Below are positions 15,805-25,625 of a stretch of 64,000 bases of DNA, one piece after another; positions within the stretch are counted from its first letter, which is position 1; each line of letters starts with the position of its first letter. The notes below the pieces were generated by a model. That model saw only the letters and a program-made list of their open reading frames with translations, did not search any database and was not told the DNA's origin. The position numbers were made by a program, and so were the translations under genes. This DNA comes from DASXZH01 sp963829965 (GTDB lineage: Bacteria; Armatimonadota; Fimbriimonadia; Fimbriimonadales; Fimbriimonadaceae): NCBI GenBank assembly GCA_963829965.1, contig CAWHLK010000038.1, forward strand, positions 45,234 to 109,233. The letters run 5' to 3'.

Positions 15805-17085
15805 CTATCCAGGCTGGAAGGACATTAGATCAATACGAGGAATCTGTTGTAAGCGCAACCGGTCCCACGCGGTAAATACATATCCTAGCTGGTGACGCAC
15901 TTTTGCAGCGCCTCCGATTAAGTTTGCCGCTTCCTTCCTGCTTCCAAGCCGAAAGTGAATCGCGCCTGCCGCCTCACGTGCAATAAGATCTAAACGCGAA
16001 TCTAAGCTGCTGCGAGAGATCACCCGGTCAAACAGCTCCAAGGCTAGCTCTGGATCGTCCTGAGATACGGCTGTCGCCAAAGCGAGATCGCAAAGCATCG
16101 CGCCGTTAAAGTGCCCACTTTCTTCCGCAATCCTTCGCGGATATTCCATCACTTCAAGCGCCTTAATGCCTTCTCCACTGTCTGCCAGGTAAAGCGCCTT
16201 CAACGCCAAAGAAGTGGTGGATTCTAGGAGCGCGTTGGAGCCCGGGCTTGGCTGCAAGAGGTCAAGCCCGGCTTTCGCTTGGCCCGCATGAAGCAACACG
16301 ACTCCGCGAAGAGAATCGAGTTTGGAGGCTAAAGGCGAGTTTCGAATCCCTACAAAGTTCCGAGCCGCTTGGATGCTTCCGAGGGCTTCTTCGGTCTGCC
16401 CGGAGGTCATTTGAGCCGAAACGAGAGAGCTGATACAGGAAACAACCAACTCCTTGTCGCCCTCTTGAACGGCCCATCTTAGCGCTTTGTTGGCAATCCT
16501 CTTTCTCTGGCTCGCGTTAAACACCAGATTGGATTGCCAATACAGCACCCATCCCACCAGCGACGGGTCGTGCTTTAAGGCCCCCTCACCTCGTGCCAAG
16601 ATGCTCGACATGATCCCATTGCTGATCGCCGCAAGTAAATCATGGGATGCCCGCATGATCTTGAGCATTTGAGCCGGGTCCTCTTTAGAAAGCCAAATAA
16701 GAGTCTTTTCAAAGCCTGCCACGGGCGAATCATGAGATTCGGGAACCGCAATCGAACGCAAACGGCTCCTCTTCAAGCCATCATCCACCCGAATCGGAAA
16801 CCCAGGCCGCAATCCGCAAAGGAACCGGTCAGCCACCAGATTTTCCTCACCGATTGTCTTTCGAAGCTGTGACAACGCCTGCCTGAGATTGGTTCTTCGC
16901 TCTGCAACCGATCGGTTTGGCCAGAGTTTCTCGGCCACCCCATCTCTTTCCAGACAGTCTCCCGCGAGAGCAAGAACTAGCAATAGTTCGTCGACTTTCT
17001 TGTAAGGAAATCGAATCTCGACGCCGGCGGGACCATCGATGCGTAGGCCCTGGTCTTCCCGTATAAGCCAGCCGGCAGATGCCAT
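15805..17085 (-). CDS. BTAD/SARP-like regulator with TPR-type C-terminus
   Basis: The N-terminal 100 residues form an OmpR/SARP-like winged helix: FPYKKVDELLLVLALAG, then VAEKLWPNRSVAERRTNLRQ and LRKTIG, the characteristic LWP...R..LRQ..LR pattern of AfsR/BTAD regulators. The rest is all-helical and TPR-like (ALGSIQAARNF, LDSLRGVVLLHAGQAKAGLDL). There is no ATPase domain. I choose ATG 17085 because the upstream extension is low-quality and a TATAAT ends 9 bases before it. The gene lies between two paralogous exported-protein genes, all on the minus strand, and may control them. The regulator at 62030 has the same domain layout. Confidence 0.7.
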   Translation of the reverse strand: MASAGWLIREDQGLRIDGPAGVEIRFPYKKVDELLLVLALAGDCLERDGVAEKLWPNRSVAERRTNLRQALSQLRKTIGEENLVADRFLCGLRPGFPIRVDDGLKRSRLRSIAVPESHDSPVAGFEKTLIWLSKEDPAQMLKIMRASHDLLAAISNGIMSSILARGEGALKHDPSLVGWVLYWQSNLVFNASQRKRIANKALRWAVQEGDKELVVSCISSLVSAQMTSGQTEEALGSIQAARNFVGIRNSPLASKLDSLRGVVLLHAGQAKAGLDLLQPSPGSNALLESTTSLALKALYLADSGEGIKALEVMEYPRRIAEESGHFNGAMLCDLALATAVSQDDPELALELFDRVISRSSLDSRLDLIAREAAGAIHFRLGSRKEAANLIGGAAKVRHQLGYVFTAWDRLRLQQIPRIDLMSFQPG

Positions 17086-17142
17086 GACATCCAAATTATA
17101 GTGCTTAAAGCATGCCAATGCCAAGCATGCTTCGAAAACGAA

Positions 17143-17173
17143 CAGGCCCCAAGACAAAGTGCCTTGAGGCCTG
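17143..17173 (-). terminator. Hairpin after the exported-protein gene at 17184
   Basis: CAGGCCCCAAG at 17143-17153 pairs with CTTGAGGCCTG at 17163-17173 with one mismatch and a 9-base loop, starting 10 bases past the stop of the gene at 17184. On the minus strand it is followed by only a short T run, so the terminator is plausible rather than certain. Confidence 0.5.
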
Positions 17174-17183
17174 CGTGACGATC

Positions 17184-18296
17184 CTAAAGGATCGTGGCGA
17201 TGTAGGGTTGCATCTGGCCGTTCACTTCGACGTTGAAGTAGACGTTCCCGTTGCGGTCGATCTGCGCGCCGTAGACCGGGTCCGCGTATGTCCCAAGGGC
17301 GACCAGGCTGCTGAAGGGGATCGGCGTGCTGCTGCCGCTCCAAAGCATCAAAGTATTGACCGTGCTATCCAGCGTCCCCTCCTGGTAGCCAAGCGCATCT
17401 CCATTGTTATCGAGGCCCAACAAATAGAGGGATTCCGATTGCTGGGGCAGCAGATCTGTCCCAGGGGATTCAAACCCAGTCCAGAAGCCGTACGTGCTGT
17501 TGTAGTGATAGCCGAGGACTGTGAACGACTGAATATAACCTCCTACCCCCGGTAGTGGGTCGTTGATTCCCACGATGGCGGTTTGGTTGCCGTAGTAGCT
17601 GATCGGCAAGCTCTCGAAGTAGGTGTACCCGGTCTGTGCCCGGTTTCCCCTGGAATCCGTATAGGTGATCGTCCCGGCGAAATAGCCAGTGTCGGTCAGC
17701 CAAGGTCCTCGCAACACTGCCGGGTCCTTGAGCCCGGTAAAGGTGGGCGCCTTTAGTCCGCCGTCGGAGACACGCCTTAGAGGGAGGGAGCCGGTTGAGG
17801 TTAACTCGACACCGCCAATGTAGTTGGCATTGGTAAGGCAAGTTGGCGTGAAGCTCGGGCCGGGAAGGCCGATGTCCGTCAACTGGTGCGTCGTGTGGTC
17901 GTAAAGATAGTTCGTTGTAGGTCCGTTCGCCGTAAGCTGCTGTTGAGCGATCGTGAGCCCCTTGTCGTTCACGAGGATGAAATCGCCATCCCAATACTGT
18001 CCGCCGGTGCTGGGACCGTTCGGCCCGGCGGAGCCGTTCAAATCCTGCGGAATGGTTGCAAGGGTGGGACCATGGAGGAAGTAGTGAACCCTCTTTTCAA
18101 TGTCCTTTTCCTTGGTTATGTAGAACGTGCCGTGAGGGCTGACGGCGATGACGCCTTTGTAATAGTAGAAGCCGCTCCTAATTGGAATGGGCTGGACGGT
18201 GTAGGTTGGCTGCCCCTGCAAGATCGAGGCTGCGCACAAGACGACGGAGAGTCCCAAGAGGCGGCGCATTGCTGAGCCGGTTGAAGTAAACATCAT
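17184..18296 (-). CDS. Exported protein, paralog of the gene at 14520-15728
   Basis: The 370-residue product starts with a signal peptide (MRRLLGLSVVLCAASILQGQ). It shares the layout of its paralog: YFLHGPTLATIPQDLNGSAG, QYWDGDFILVNDKGLTIAQQ, LYDHTTHQLTDIGLPGPSF, YLLGLDNNGDALGY and IDRNGNVYFNVEVNGQ, each unit having a short NGN or NNGD turn. A GGAGGT Shine-Dalgarno lies 7 bases before ATG 18296; ATG 18293 is an equal alternative. A -10-like TATACT lies a further 10-15 bases upstream, so this gene, unlike its paralog, has a normal leader. Function is unknown. Confidence 0.7.
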   Translation of the reverse strand: MMFTSTGSAMRRLLGLSVVLCAASILQGQPTYTVQPIPIRSGFYYYKGVIAVSPHGTFYITKEKDIEKRVHYFLHGPTLATIPQDLNGSAGPNGPSTGGQYWDGDFILVNDKGLTIAQQQLTANGPTTNYLYDHTTHQLTDIGLPGPSFTPTCLTNANYIGGVELTSTGSLPLRRVSDGGLKAPTFTGLKDPAVLRGPWLTDTGYFAGTITYTDSRGNRAQTGYTYFESLPISYYGNQTAIVGINDPLPGVGGYIQSFTVLGYHYNSTYGFWTGFESPGTDLLPQQSESLYLLGLDNNGDALGYQEGTLDSTVNTLMLWSGSSTPIPFSSLVALGTYADPVYGAQIDRNGNVYFNVEVNGQMQPYIATIL

Positions 18297-18421
18297 TTGA
18301 TACCTCCGTGCCAAGTATAGCGAATAGAAACAGCAATAAATGATCCGAAGGCGGTGGGTCGTTTTTAGGCGACTGTGACGAAGGAACAGCATCTATTTCG
18401 TGATCGATGCTGGCCAAATCA

Positions 18422-19672
18422 TCAGCCTGCTTGCCGGAGTGCGTCTATCGTTGCTTCTTGAGCGTCTGCGGACGGGGCTCGATCGTAGTACGGCTGAGGG
18501 TGTTGCGCGTAATAAAGGGCGTTGGTCTGGTTGCTGTCAACGATATTCACGGACGCGCCTTTGGCCAGCAAGAACCGGACGATTTCGGGTCTGCAGAACT
18601 GGGCCGCGATCATCAGAGCGGTTTGGCCCTTTGAGTTCGTGAAGTCGACTTTCGCGCCGCTATCCATTAGGAGCTGAGCTATCGCCATCTGGTCCGCGCA
18701 CGCAGCATCCATCAGTGGCGTATAACCATTATTATCTCCGGCGTCATCCACGTTTGCTCCGGCATCGATCAATATCTTCGCAACCTGCTGCAAGCCATTG
18801 TGAGCGGCGTATCCCAACGTGGTTTCATTGAACCCGGAGCTGCGAGCGTCAGGGTTGGCGCCTCGGGCCAAAGCGTCGCGCACAGCGTCGGGAGTCACGT
18901 TTCCTTTCAGATGGTTGCTGAGGTTCCCGTCCGGCGCCCAGAGCCCTACAAGAAGTTGATCAGCAGATGCTTGATCTAACTTGGGGGGAGTCTGAGTTAC
19001 AGCCCCGGCATTCGAAGCGGCTTCTTCAGCGGGTTTGCCCGGATCCCTAGGAGGGCTGGGGTCGGGGTTTGTTGGGATTGGGGCGCTGCGGGACCTTTTG
19101 CTGGAACCTGGATTCACATTACCTGCACTTGGAACATCTCCTACATCGGGGACAGCTAAACGCGGCAAAGCAAAAATGAGTCCGAAGAGAGCAAGAACAG
19201 CGATCCCGGCCGCTGCGTAGGTGGCGAAGAGGTTTCCCTTCTTTGGCTTTGAGCTGAGATAGCCGGCCAGCTTGTCAACGCTCTGTTCGAAGTATTCATG
19301 ACTGGGAGGAAGGCCATTATAAGTTGATAATGGTCTTATGTCTTCCGGAATCCGATCGATTGTCGGCCAATGAAACTTCGCGGTCATGATCGGCACGATG
19401 TTCTTGCCTTTCTGAAGTGCGTGGCGGATTTCAAGGCGCAGCCAGTCGTTTGGATCATTGCAGCGATCCAGGCACCCCTCCGACATGATGACGAGGAAGT
19501 CCTTGGCCCCGTCGATTTTGCTAAAGAGGGCCGTGTCAAAGGGGCCGGTTTTCAGGTCCTCAACGTCCATGAAAACCGAATAGCCGCGCTTTTCCAGAGC
19601 AAGGAGAATGTTCCTCGCAACATCGGAGCCGCCTGCCCGGCGATAGCTGATAAATATATCGTGCTTGGGCAT
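18422..19672 (-). CDS. TIR-transmembrane-ankyrin protein
   Basis: Three parts are clear in this 416-residue protein. Residues 4-140 are a TIR domain: HDIFISYRRAGG at the start, VFMDVEDLKTG (BB-loop region) and the glutamate of WLRLEIRHAL (Glu81) at the position of the catalytic residue in NAD-cleaving TIR enzymes. Residues about 151-171 form one transmembrane helix (YAAAGIAVLALFGLIFALP). A proline-rich linker follows, then ankyrin repeats at about 255-410 (ETTLGYAAHNGLQQVAKILI, GYTPLMDAACAD, GQTALMIAAQF). The TIR part should face the cytoplasm and the ankyrins the periplasm. Start 19672 avoids a GTG/TTG extension. Sensing through ankyrins is inference. Confidence 0.85.
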   Translation of the reverse strand: MPKHDIFISYRRAGGSDVARNILLALEKRGYSVFMDVEDLKTGPFDTALFSKIDGAKDFLVIMSEGCLDRCNDPNDWLRLEIRHALQKGKNIVPIMTAKFHWPTIDRIPEDIRPLSTYNGLPPSHEYFEQSVDKLAGYLSSKPKKGNLFATYAAAGIAVLALFGLIFALPRLAVPDVGDVPSAGNVNPGSSKRSRSAPIPTNPDPSPPRDPGKPAEEAASNAGAVTQTPPKLDQASADQLLVGLWAPDGNLSNHLKGNVTPDAVRDALARGANPDARSSGFNETTLGYAAHNGLQQVAKILIDAGANVDDAGDNNGYTPLMDAACADQMAIAQLLMDSGAKVDFTNSKGQTALMIAAQFCRPEIVRFLLAKGASVNIVDSNQTNALYYAQHPQPYYDRAPSADAQEATIDALRQAG

Positions 19673-19891
19673 ACTTATCGGTGTTCGCAACTGAAGTTAA
19701 AGGGCATTTAGGTAGCACTCCGCATGCCTTTTATGCTCGTCGTGACTATTTTAACCGATGTCCGCTTAGGGCTTGCGGCCACCTTGTTCCGGCTATAGGA
19801 TTCGATTGAATCGTGTCATGGGGGGCCGATGCCTTGAATCCACGGATTCGCAGTCTGTCGGAGCTCGCCAACATTTTCGTTGCCCATCCCG

Positions 19892-19897
19892 TACAAT
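19892..19897 (+). promoter_or_regulatory. -10-like TACAAT, 6 bases before the start at 19904
   Basis: TACAAT ends 6 bases before the ATG with no Shine-Dalgarno, in the position expected for leaderless transcription. The preceding 200 bases, from 19673, contain no gene. Confidence 0.45.
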
Positions 19898-19903
19898 GTC
19901 GGA

Positions 19904-20696
19904 ATGCCTGAACCTATCAGTCAATCTTCCCCGAAACAGAAGGCGGCCATTCAGCATCCTACTTACTTCGAGATCGACAAGCTTACCGAGGATTCCTGGC
20001 GACTCTTCCGCGTGATGGGAGAGTACGCCATCGGCTTCGACCGCCTGAACCGCGTTCCCGTTCAACTCGTGACCATCTTCGGCAGCGCGAGGACGCCATT
20101 GAAGAGCCGCTATTACGAGCAGGCGGAGACGCTTGGCCGCAAACTCGTGGAGAGCGGGTACGGCGTGGTCACCGGCGGCGGGCCCGGAATCATGGAGGCG
20201 GCCAACAAGGGCGCGATCGAGGCGGGCGGCGTAAGCGTGGGCATCAACATCGCGCTCCCCGAGGAGCAGATGCCAAACAAATACCAGAACGTTTCCCTCG
20301 AACATGAAATTCTTCAGCTCCCGAAAGGTGATGCTGGCCAAATACAGCGTCGGCTTTGTGGCGTTTCCCGGCGGGTTCGGAACGCTCGATGAAGTTTCCG
20401 GAATGCTCACCTTGGTTCAAACCCAGAAGATCCACCCGTTTCCCATCTTCTTCGTAGGCAAAGACCATTGGAATGGTCTCGTCACCTGGTTCGGCGAGAC
20501 CCTCGTTGAGACGGGCGCGATTGCGCCGGACGACCTCCGGCTGTTCAAGCTCGTGGAGGAGGTGGACGAGATTCCCGAAGAAATCCGATGCTACAACGAC
20601 GAAGGCGACGACCATGCCGGATTCAAACTGCCGACCGAGGAAGACCGCAAGAAGGCTCGGGGGATCGAGAACACCGCCTCATGGTATGGCCCGTAA
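19904..20696 (+). CDS. LOG family protein (frameshifted)
   Basis: The LOG family includes cytokinin-type phosphoribohydrolases and nucleotide-5'-monophosphate hydrolases. Both family motifs are present: VVTGGGPGIMEAAN and, after the break, FVAFPGGFGTLDE. The two halves join if one A is removed from AAA at 20307-20309, giving LEHEFFSSRKVMLAKYSVGF. The corrected product is about 263 residues, slightly longer than a minimal LOG protein, with the extra length at the C-terminus (YNDEGDDHAGFKLPTEEDRK). It converges with the DUF2945 gene. Substrate cannot be told from sequence; the family name is firm. Confidence 0.85.
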
Positions 20697-20715
20697 CGAT
20701 TGAGCGTAGCCGGCT

Positions 20716-20961
20716 TCAGTTGTCCAGCTTTGTCAGGGCCGTGCCCTTGTGCATAGCGATGTGGTCGGTCTTGTCGCTCTGGATCTCGTATTGCGGGTCT
20801 TCCTCGGAAGCGTGGTGGGTGTAACCCTTGTAGTCAACTTCCTTGGTATGAACCCGGATAATGTGCCCGCTGACGTGGCCCGCCTCAGAGTTCCAGGTCA
20901 CATGATCGCCGATTTTGAACTTTTCGCTCACGGTCTCACCGTCTTCATTACTCCATAACAT
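20716..20961 (-). CDS. DUF2945 small protein (hypervirulence-associated TUDOR-like)
   Basis: The 81-residue product matches DUF2945: KFKIGDHVTWNSEAGHVSG, followed by IIRVHTKEVDYKGYTHHASE, PQYEIQSDKTDHIAMHKG. These SH3-like proteins are widespread, cytosolic and of unknown molecular role. The start is uncertain: ATG at 20961 has no Shine-Dalgarno, and a GTG at 20931 gives a product starting with the conserved domain. The frame is open up to 21006, but that would overlap the following gene. It converges with the LOG gene and nothing suggests a shared function. Confidence 0.7.
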   Translation of the reverse strand: MLWSNEDGETVSEKFKIGDHVTWNSEAGHVSGHIIRVHTKEVDYKGYTHHASEEDPQYEIQSDKTDHIAMHKGTALTKLDN

Positions 20962-20993
20962 AAGGAGTTGAGACACTCTGGAAACGAGAATCG

Positions 20994-23904
20994 CTAACCA
21001 AGCCATCTCCGATCAGATACAAGATCGTACGCAAACCAGTCGTACATCACACTCCGCGTCTCGGCAATGTCTGGCATCTCCTCAAAAAGCAATGTCGTGG
21101 CAGGCTTAACCACCAAAGTGGTCTTCTGTGAAGAACCGTTTGCAGCGGCGGTGATGGTTACGGTCGTGGTGGCGGTCACCGCGTGCGTCGTGACCGTAAA
21201 ACCTACGGAATAGTAGCCGGCGGGAACCGTCACGCTTGCAGGCACGGAAGCGACCGTGGGCGCACTGCTGCCTAGGCCAATCTTCGCGCCATTGGGAGAA
21301 GGAGCGGCAAAGTTAATGTTCACGGCGCCCGAGGGTTGATCCACTCCGCCAGTCGCAGTGGTGGGCGCAACACTCACTCCGGTAACCAAGATCGGGATCA
21401 CGGTGAGAACCGCAGTTTGGCTTGAACCGTTCAAAGTCGCGGTGATCGTGACCGATGTGCCGGCGGTCACGGGATAAGTCGTTATCTGGAAACCACTAGC
21501 CTGATACCCAGCCGGCACATTGAATGAGCTTGGGACTGATGCGGCCGCGGGCACGCTGCTGGTGAGCGTAACCGTGGATCCCTTTGGAGAGGGCGCGTTA
21601 TAGCTTACGTTCACCGTTCCCTGGGGCTTGATCGCTGAAACGAAGCGCCCGGTCCACGGTATGTCGCCGCGAATCGATGTCCAGGAATAGTCGCCATCGG
21701 TGCTCATCCACAGTGAGCCGTCCGTGCCTCCGGCAAACATGCGATTGCCATCCGACGAAACTGCAATAGTGGATACCGCGCCGTTAGCTGTGGTTACAAC
21801 GGGATTGGGAGAGTCAGCCCAAGTCCCCTTAGCGATGTTGTACTGCCACACATGGGTTGTTCCGCCATAGAGATAACCGTGGGTGTTGTCTACCGCGATA
21901 GGCGCGACAAAGAGCCTCGGCTGCTTGCCGAAGGTGTAGTACAAACCGTCCGAATAAAGCGATTGGTAGGAAATGTAGGACCAGGTATAGCCGCCATCGC
22001 TGGTTCGATAAAGGTCCAAATCGAAGTTGGAGCAAAATGCAACTTTCGGGTTCGACGTAAAGGCCACCACGGTGCCGTCACCGCCAGTGGGGGTTTGACT
22101 CCAACCGGTAAAGGTGGAAGCGCTGGCCGGGTTGGGCAACGTGGTTGGGGTTCCGTTGTCTTGAGCCGCCGCTAGAACGGCGTATTGGTTGGTAGGCGCA
22201 ACGTCGATGTTGTAAAGCTGAGTAATGCCAAGCCCCGCGTTGCCGGAGGTGTAGTTGATCGTGTTGGCATTGGTATCGAACGTGCCAAAGTAGATGCCAC
22301 CATCGCAGCCGAACGCCATGTGCTCGCTGTTTTGGTGGCTAAAAGCCACCGCGTGCTGATCGTTGTGGACGTAGGAATTGGTCGAGCTCCACGTGGGACC
22401 GCCGAGGCTGCTCCAATGATTGGCCAACGGGTTCAGATTTGCCTGCACATCGATATTGCCGGCAATCAACGCGTCTTGGTAAGAGTTGGTTGTGGAGTTG
22501 TAGCGGGCGTAGCAGCCGAGGAAATAGTTGTAAAAGGCTTGGCTCCAGTTGTACTTCGATGTCCCCAAAGCATCCGATTCATAGTTGCCGGTGATGTCAA
22601 ACCAGTGGCCCCCGAGGTCGCCGGTGGTGGCAATGCCGCCGCCGCTCGTTGCGTTTACCATGAGATAGAGCCTGTTCCAGGTCATCGCAGAAGCTGCGAT
22701 GATAATCGAATCGTAAGGGCCTGCCATCCTGGTCGCGCCTACGGGAACCGTCATCAACTTCCAGTTCGCGCCATCGTTTTCGGAATAGCACAGGAACGGC
22801 TTGGGATTTCCGGAAGCGACGTAGATGATTCGCGGGTTTGTGCCCGACTTGATTCCGACCGCAGAGCTGCACCACTCGCTCGATGTCAGTCCTGTGTTCG
22901 CCCAGTTCAGACCACCATCGGTTGAGCGCCAGACTCCTCCAACATTTTTGATGCCGCGGCCCGTGGTCGCGATGATGACGTTCGCATTGTCGGGATCTAC
23001 GATGATAGAACTCACCGGACAGCTGCCGAACGCAGTGGCGCTCGCAGTCTGGACTGCGGAGTTCCAGCTTTGGCCGCCATCGGTGGACTTCATAATGCCG
23101 ATTCCGTAGCCCTTTCCGGAGCCTTCGGCAGCTCCAAATGAACCCTGATAGTCTCCGGTTCCCACGTAGAGGGTGAGGTGGTTGGTCGGGTCCATGGTAA
23201 TGCAGCTCACGTTCAGGTGGGGCCAGTTGTCGCTGAGCGGAGTCCAGGTATTCCCCATATCGGTCGTCTTCCAGACGCCGCCATCGGCCGCTCCGGCATA
23301 GACTGTATTCTCGTCCAGCGCGTCGTACGCGATCGCGTTGATGCGCCCATTCACATAGAAGTTGCCGTAGTAGGTGCGGTTCGGGCCGGTGAATTTGGTG
23401 GGGCCGATGAAGTCCCACAGACCAGAAAAATCGCCCGGCGTTTTGTCTAGTGGGACCGCGCCGATGTGGCCCGTGTCCATCGCGTCTCTATGGGCGATCT
23501 CTCGGGGGTAACTTGCCCAGTCAATCTGGCCATTTGCGTCTTGACGTCTTTCTGAGATAGTCCTCGCGGAGCTCTTCGGCTTCCGGCTTTTCCGCTACCT
23601 CTTCGTCTTCTTCGCGCGGATGGATCTCGGTTACCTTGGCTTTGTTTCCTAGTTTGATCTTCAGGGTTTCAGAACTCAAGCGGCCTTCGAGCTTAACGAT
23701 AAAGCCCTTGACGCCCTTATCGAACCGCTCGACCTCGCCGAGTCCGTGAACGAGAGCACAAACATGTTGCCTGGACTGATCCTTCCCCAAGGGCCAGACG
23801 ATGACTTCCTTTTCGTTCTCCCTTGCCCGCTCTTTGGAGGGGCCGGAACAAATCGCAACGGCCGCAACGGCCAGGATGGCAATGGTTAGATAGAGATTTC
23901 GCAA
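20994..23904 (-). CDS. Exported BNR/Asp-box beta-propeller protein with Ig-like C-terminus (frameshifted)
   Basis: The frame to 23480 is preceded in the other frame by a signal peptide (LYLTIAILAVAAVAICSGP) from TTG 23904; the two join near 23553 as EELREDYL then RERRQDANGQIDW. The propeller has repeated Asp-box units: GGVWKTTDMGNTW, GIMKSTDGGQSW, GVWRSTDGGLNW, DLYRTSDGGYTW and SLWMSTDGDYSW. Near residue 620 (of the long frame) start two Ig-like repeats of about 90 residues with the conserved VPAGY and TATTTVTITA pattern, the module seen in other exported genes here. Sialidase-type catalytic residues are not evident; a sorting or binding role is as likely. The C-terminal 35 residues do not fit the repeat. 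Confidence 0.75.
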
Positions 23905-24047
23905 GATAACACCCGAAAAACCTCATTGTATGAAGCCATCGTCAGCAAATCGTCAGCAGCGGCCAGGCATCCTATACATTGGAAGACTTTAAGGTTGGCT
24001 GAACTGGGGGTAACGGGTTTCCGGAACTCGCGTCTAGCTAGCCATAG

Positions 24048-24170
24048 ATGAACAAATATCACCGCATACTCATCGGTTCGATGGCATTCCTAGTGGGCAT
24101 TTTGACTGCGGGCCCGGCCGCTCAGCCAGGCATCGGCGGACAGGGAAGAGCCCTCCGACTCCGAAACTAG
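24048..24170 (+). CDS. Short signal-peptide ORF, 40 aa, possibly a remnant
   Basis: The frame encodes MNKYHRILIGSMAFLVGILT, ending AGPAAQ, a good signal peptide with cleavage near AxA, then only about 18 residues before the stop. It is too short to be a complete exported protein; it may be the 5' end of a destroyed gene. It lies in the about 310-base gap 23905-24217, which otherwise holds no gene. Confidence 0.35.
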   Translation: MNKYHRILIGSMAFLVGILTAGPAAQPGIGGQGRALRLRN

Positions 24171-24217
24171 TCCGCGAGCGACCTAGCGAAACGAGGAACA
24201 GCCTGCGCCGTAGCCGT

Positions 24218-25296
24218 TCAACTCCAAATATACGAGCCGTCACTGGATCCAACCGCAGACGTGAAGGTCGAAGCATTCGAAGCGTCCACCGATCCTCCGG
24301 AGGAAACACTGATGTCCGTGCTTTTATCGGCTTCGCCACCCGTTCCAAACGTCGCGAATTCGGCGTCGGCATGCCCTTTGGTGTTAACATCCATGCCGTA
24401 AGTGTTCTTTTCAAAGCTTGCAGCCTGGAGATTAACGATGGCGTTCTCGTTCACGACTGCGCCGATCAGGCAGGACTCGATTGTCATCGCGGGGGCGGCA
24501 ATATATCCCCCCAGCATAGCATATAGGGCTATGCCGGTGGAACCTCCGTTAATGGTGGCTCCCGAATCAAACACCACGCCGCCTTGCTCCAGGGCATAAA
24601 CCGCATAAATGAATCCCGCGATGTGCACGGAGTTCGTGCAATGGAGCTTGGCTCCCGAGTCAACGAAAATCGGGGTGTGCGAGTTTTGAATGGTGGTTTC
24701 TGTTAGAGTTCCAATGGTGGCGTTGTAGCTCAGATCGATTCCCGAACCCAGGCCGAAATTCGTGCCTGACAGCGTAATGCCGGAAATCAGTCCGATTGTG
24801 TGCCCGTTATCCAGATCGATTCCAGTCAACGATGTAAAGTTGATGTTGTTTTCGTTGTCGCCGATGATGGAGATGCTTGCGCCACAGGGATGGTCGAGGT
24901 TGATGCCGTTCCCGAGATTCTCACTAAGATTTGCCGTTGCCGTACTGATTGATAGGTGGAGATACACGCCCTGGGCAACGTGGCAGTTTTGTGCGTAAGT
25001 CCACGCGGTTACCAGAGTGGGAAATGTCTGGCCGACACCGATCACCAGCGTTGTGTTGTTTCGGACGTAGTAGAGTTCCCAATTCGAATAGGTTTTTGAA
25101 GGGTCGAGATAATGGGTGGTGACCGATTTGATGCAGCGGTAGACGTTTCCGTAATCGGTGACCATATCGCCGGCCACATAGGTTCCTGTGTTGCTCCAGA
25201 CGGGCGGATAGGATTGAGCATTGGCCATACACGGAACCGAGGCACAGACCAAGGCCAAAATTGCACTAATAGGCGAAAGTTGGAAACAATTTTCAT
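24218..25296 (-). CDS. Exported parallel beta-helix protein (frameshifted in the signal peptide)
   Basis: From ATG 25296 the protein starts MKIVSNFR and, after a one-base shift near 25273-25280, continues PISAILALVCASVPCMANAQ, a signal peptide. The mature N-terminus (PVWSNTGTYVAGDMVTDYGN, VYRCIKSVT) resembles a chitin-binding type-3-like module. Then comes a long beta-helix with repeated turns: LDHPCGASISIIGDNENNIN, LTGIDLDNGHTIGLISGI, SGIDLSYNATIGTLTETTI, FDSGATINGGSTGIALYA and NENAIVNLQAASF. There is no recognisable catalytic site. The frame also runs on upstream into a GNAT fragment, which is unrelated. GGGGA lies 12 bases before the ATG. Confidence 0.65.
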
Positions 25297-25420
25297 GAGT
25301 TTGCAATTCCCCGACGCAGCGTGGCATGCGCCGGGCGGGCGCATAGGCTGTTAGAAGCTTAAAGTATCTAAATGGTTCCGATAAGCCGTCTAGGCCTCTG
25401 CCCCGTTTGGGTTCGCGCCA

Positions 25421-25624
25421 TCGCTCGTTCGCGAGAACGACCGATGGTTCCACTTGGCGATCCGAGGTCGTCCAATATTTCTTTAGAAGCCGGATCTTCT
25501 CTTCGGATGACACTTGTTGGAACCCGTGCTTTTCGTAGAAGCCGATCGCCCACACCGCGTCCGCCCAAGTACCGATCAGTATTCGGCCATCCGTTAACTT
25601 ACGCAGGTGGGAAAGTAGTTGCAT
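25421..25624 (-). pseudogene. C-terminal fragment of a GNAT acetyltransferase
   Basis: The segment reads LIGTWADAVWAIGFYEKHGF then VSSEEKIRLLKKYW and DRQVEPSVVLAN, the C-terminal half of a GNAT N-acetyltransferase (the FYEKHGF turn before the last strands). The N-terminal half with the acetyl-CoA loop is missing; at 25625 the sequence changes abruptly to an Ig-like repeat in the opposite direction. The fragment has no own start and then runs in frame into the beta-helix gene. It is a recombination remnant. Confidence 0.75.
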
Positions 25625-25625
25625 T

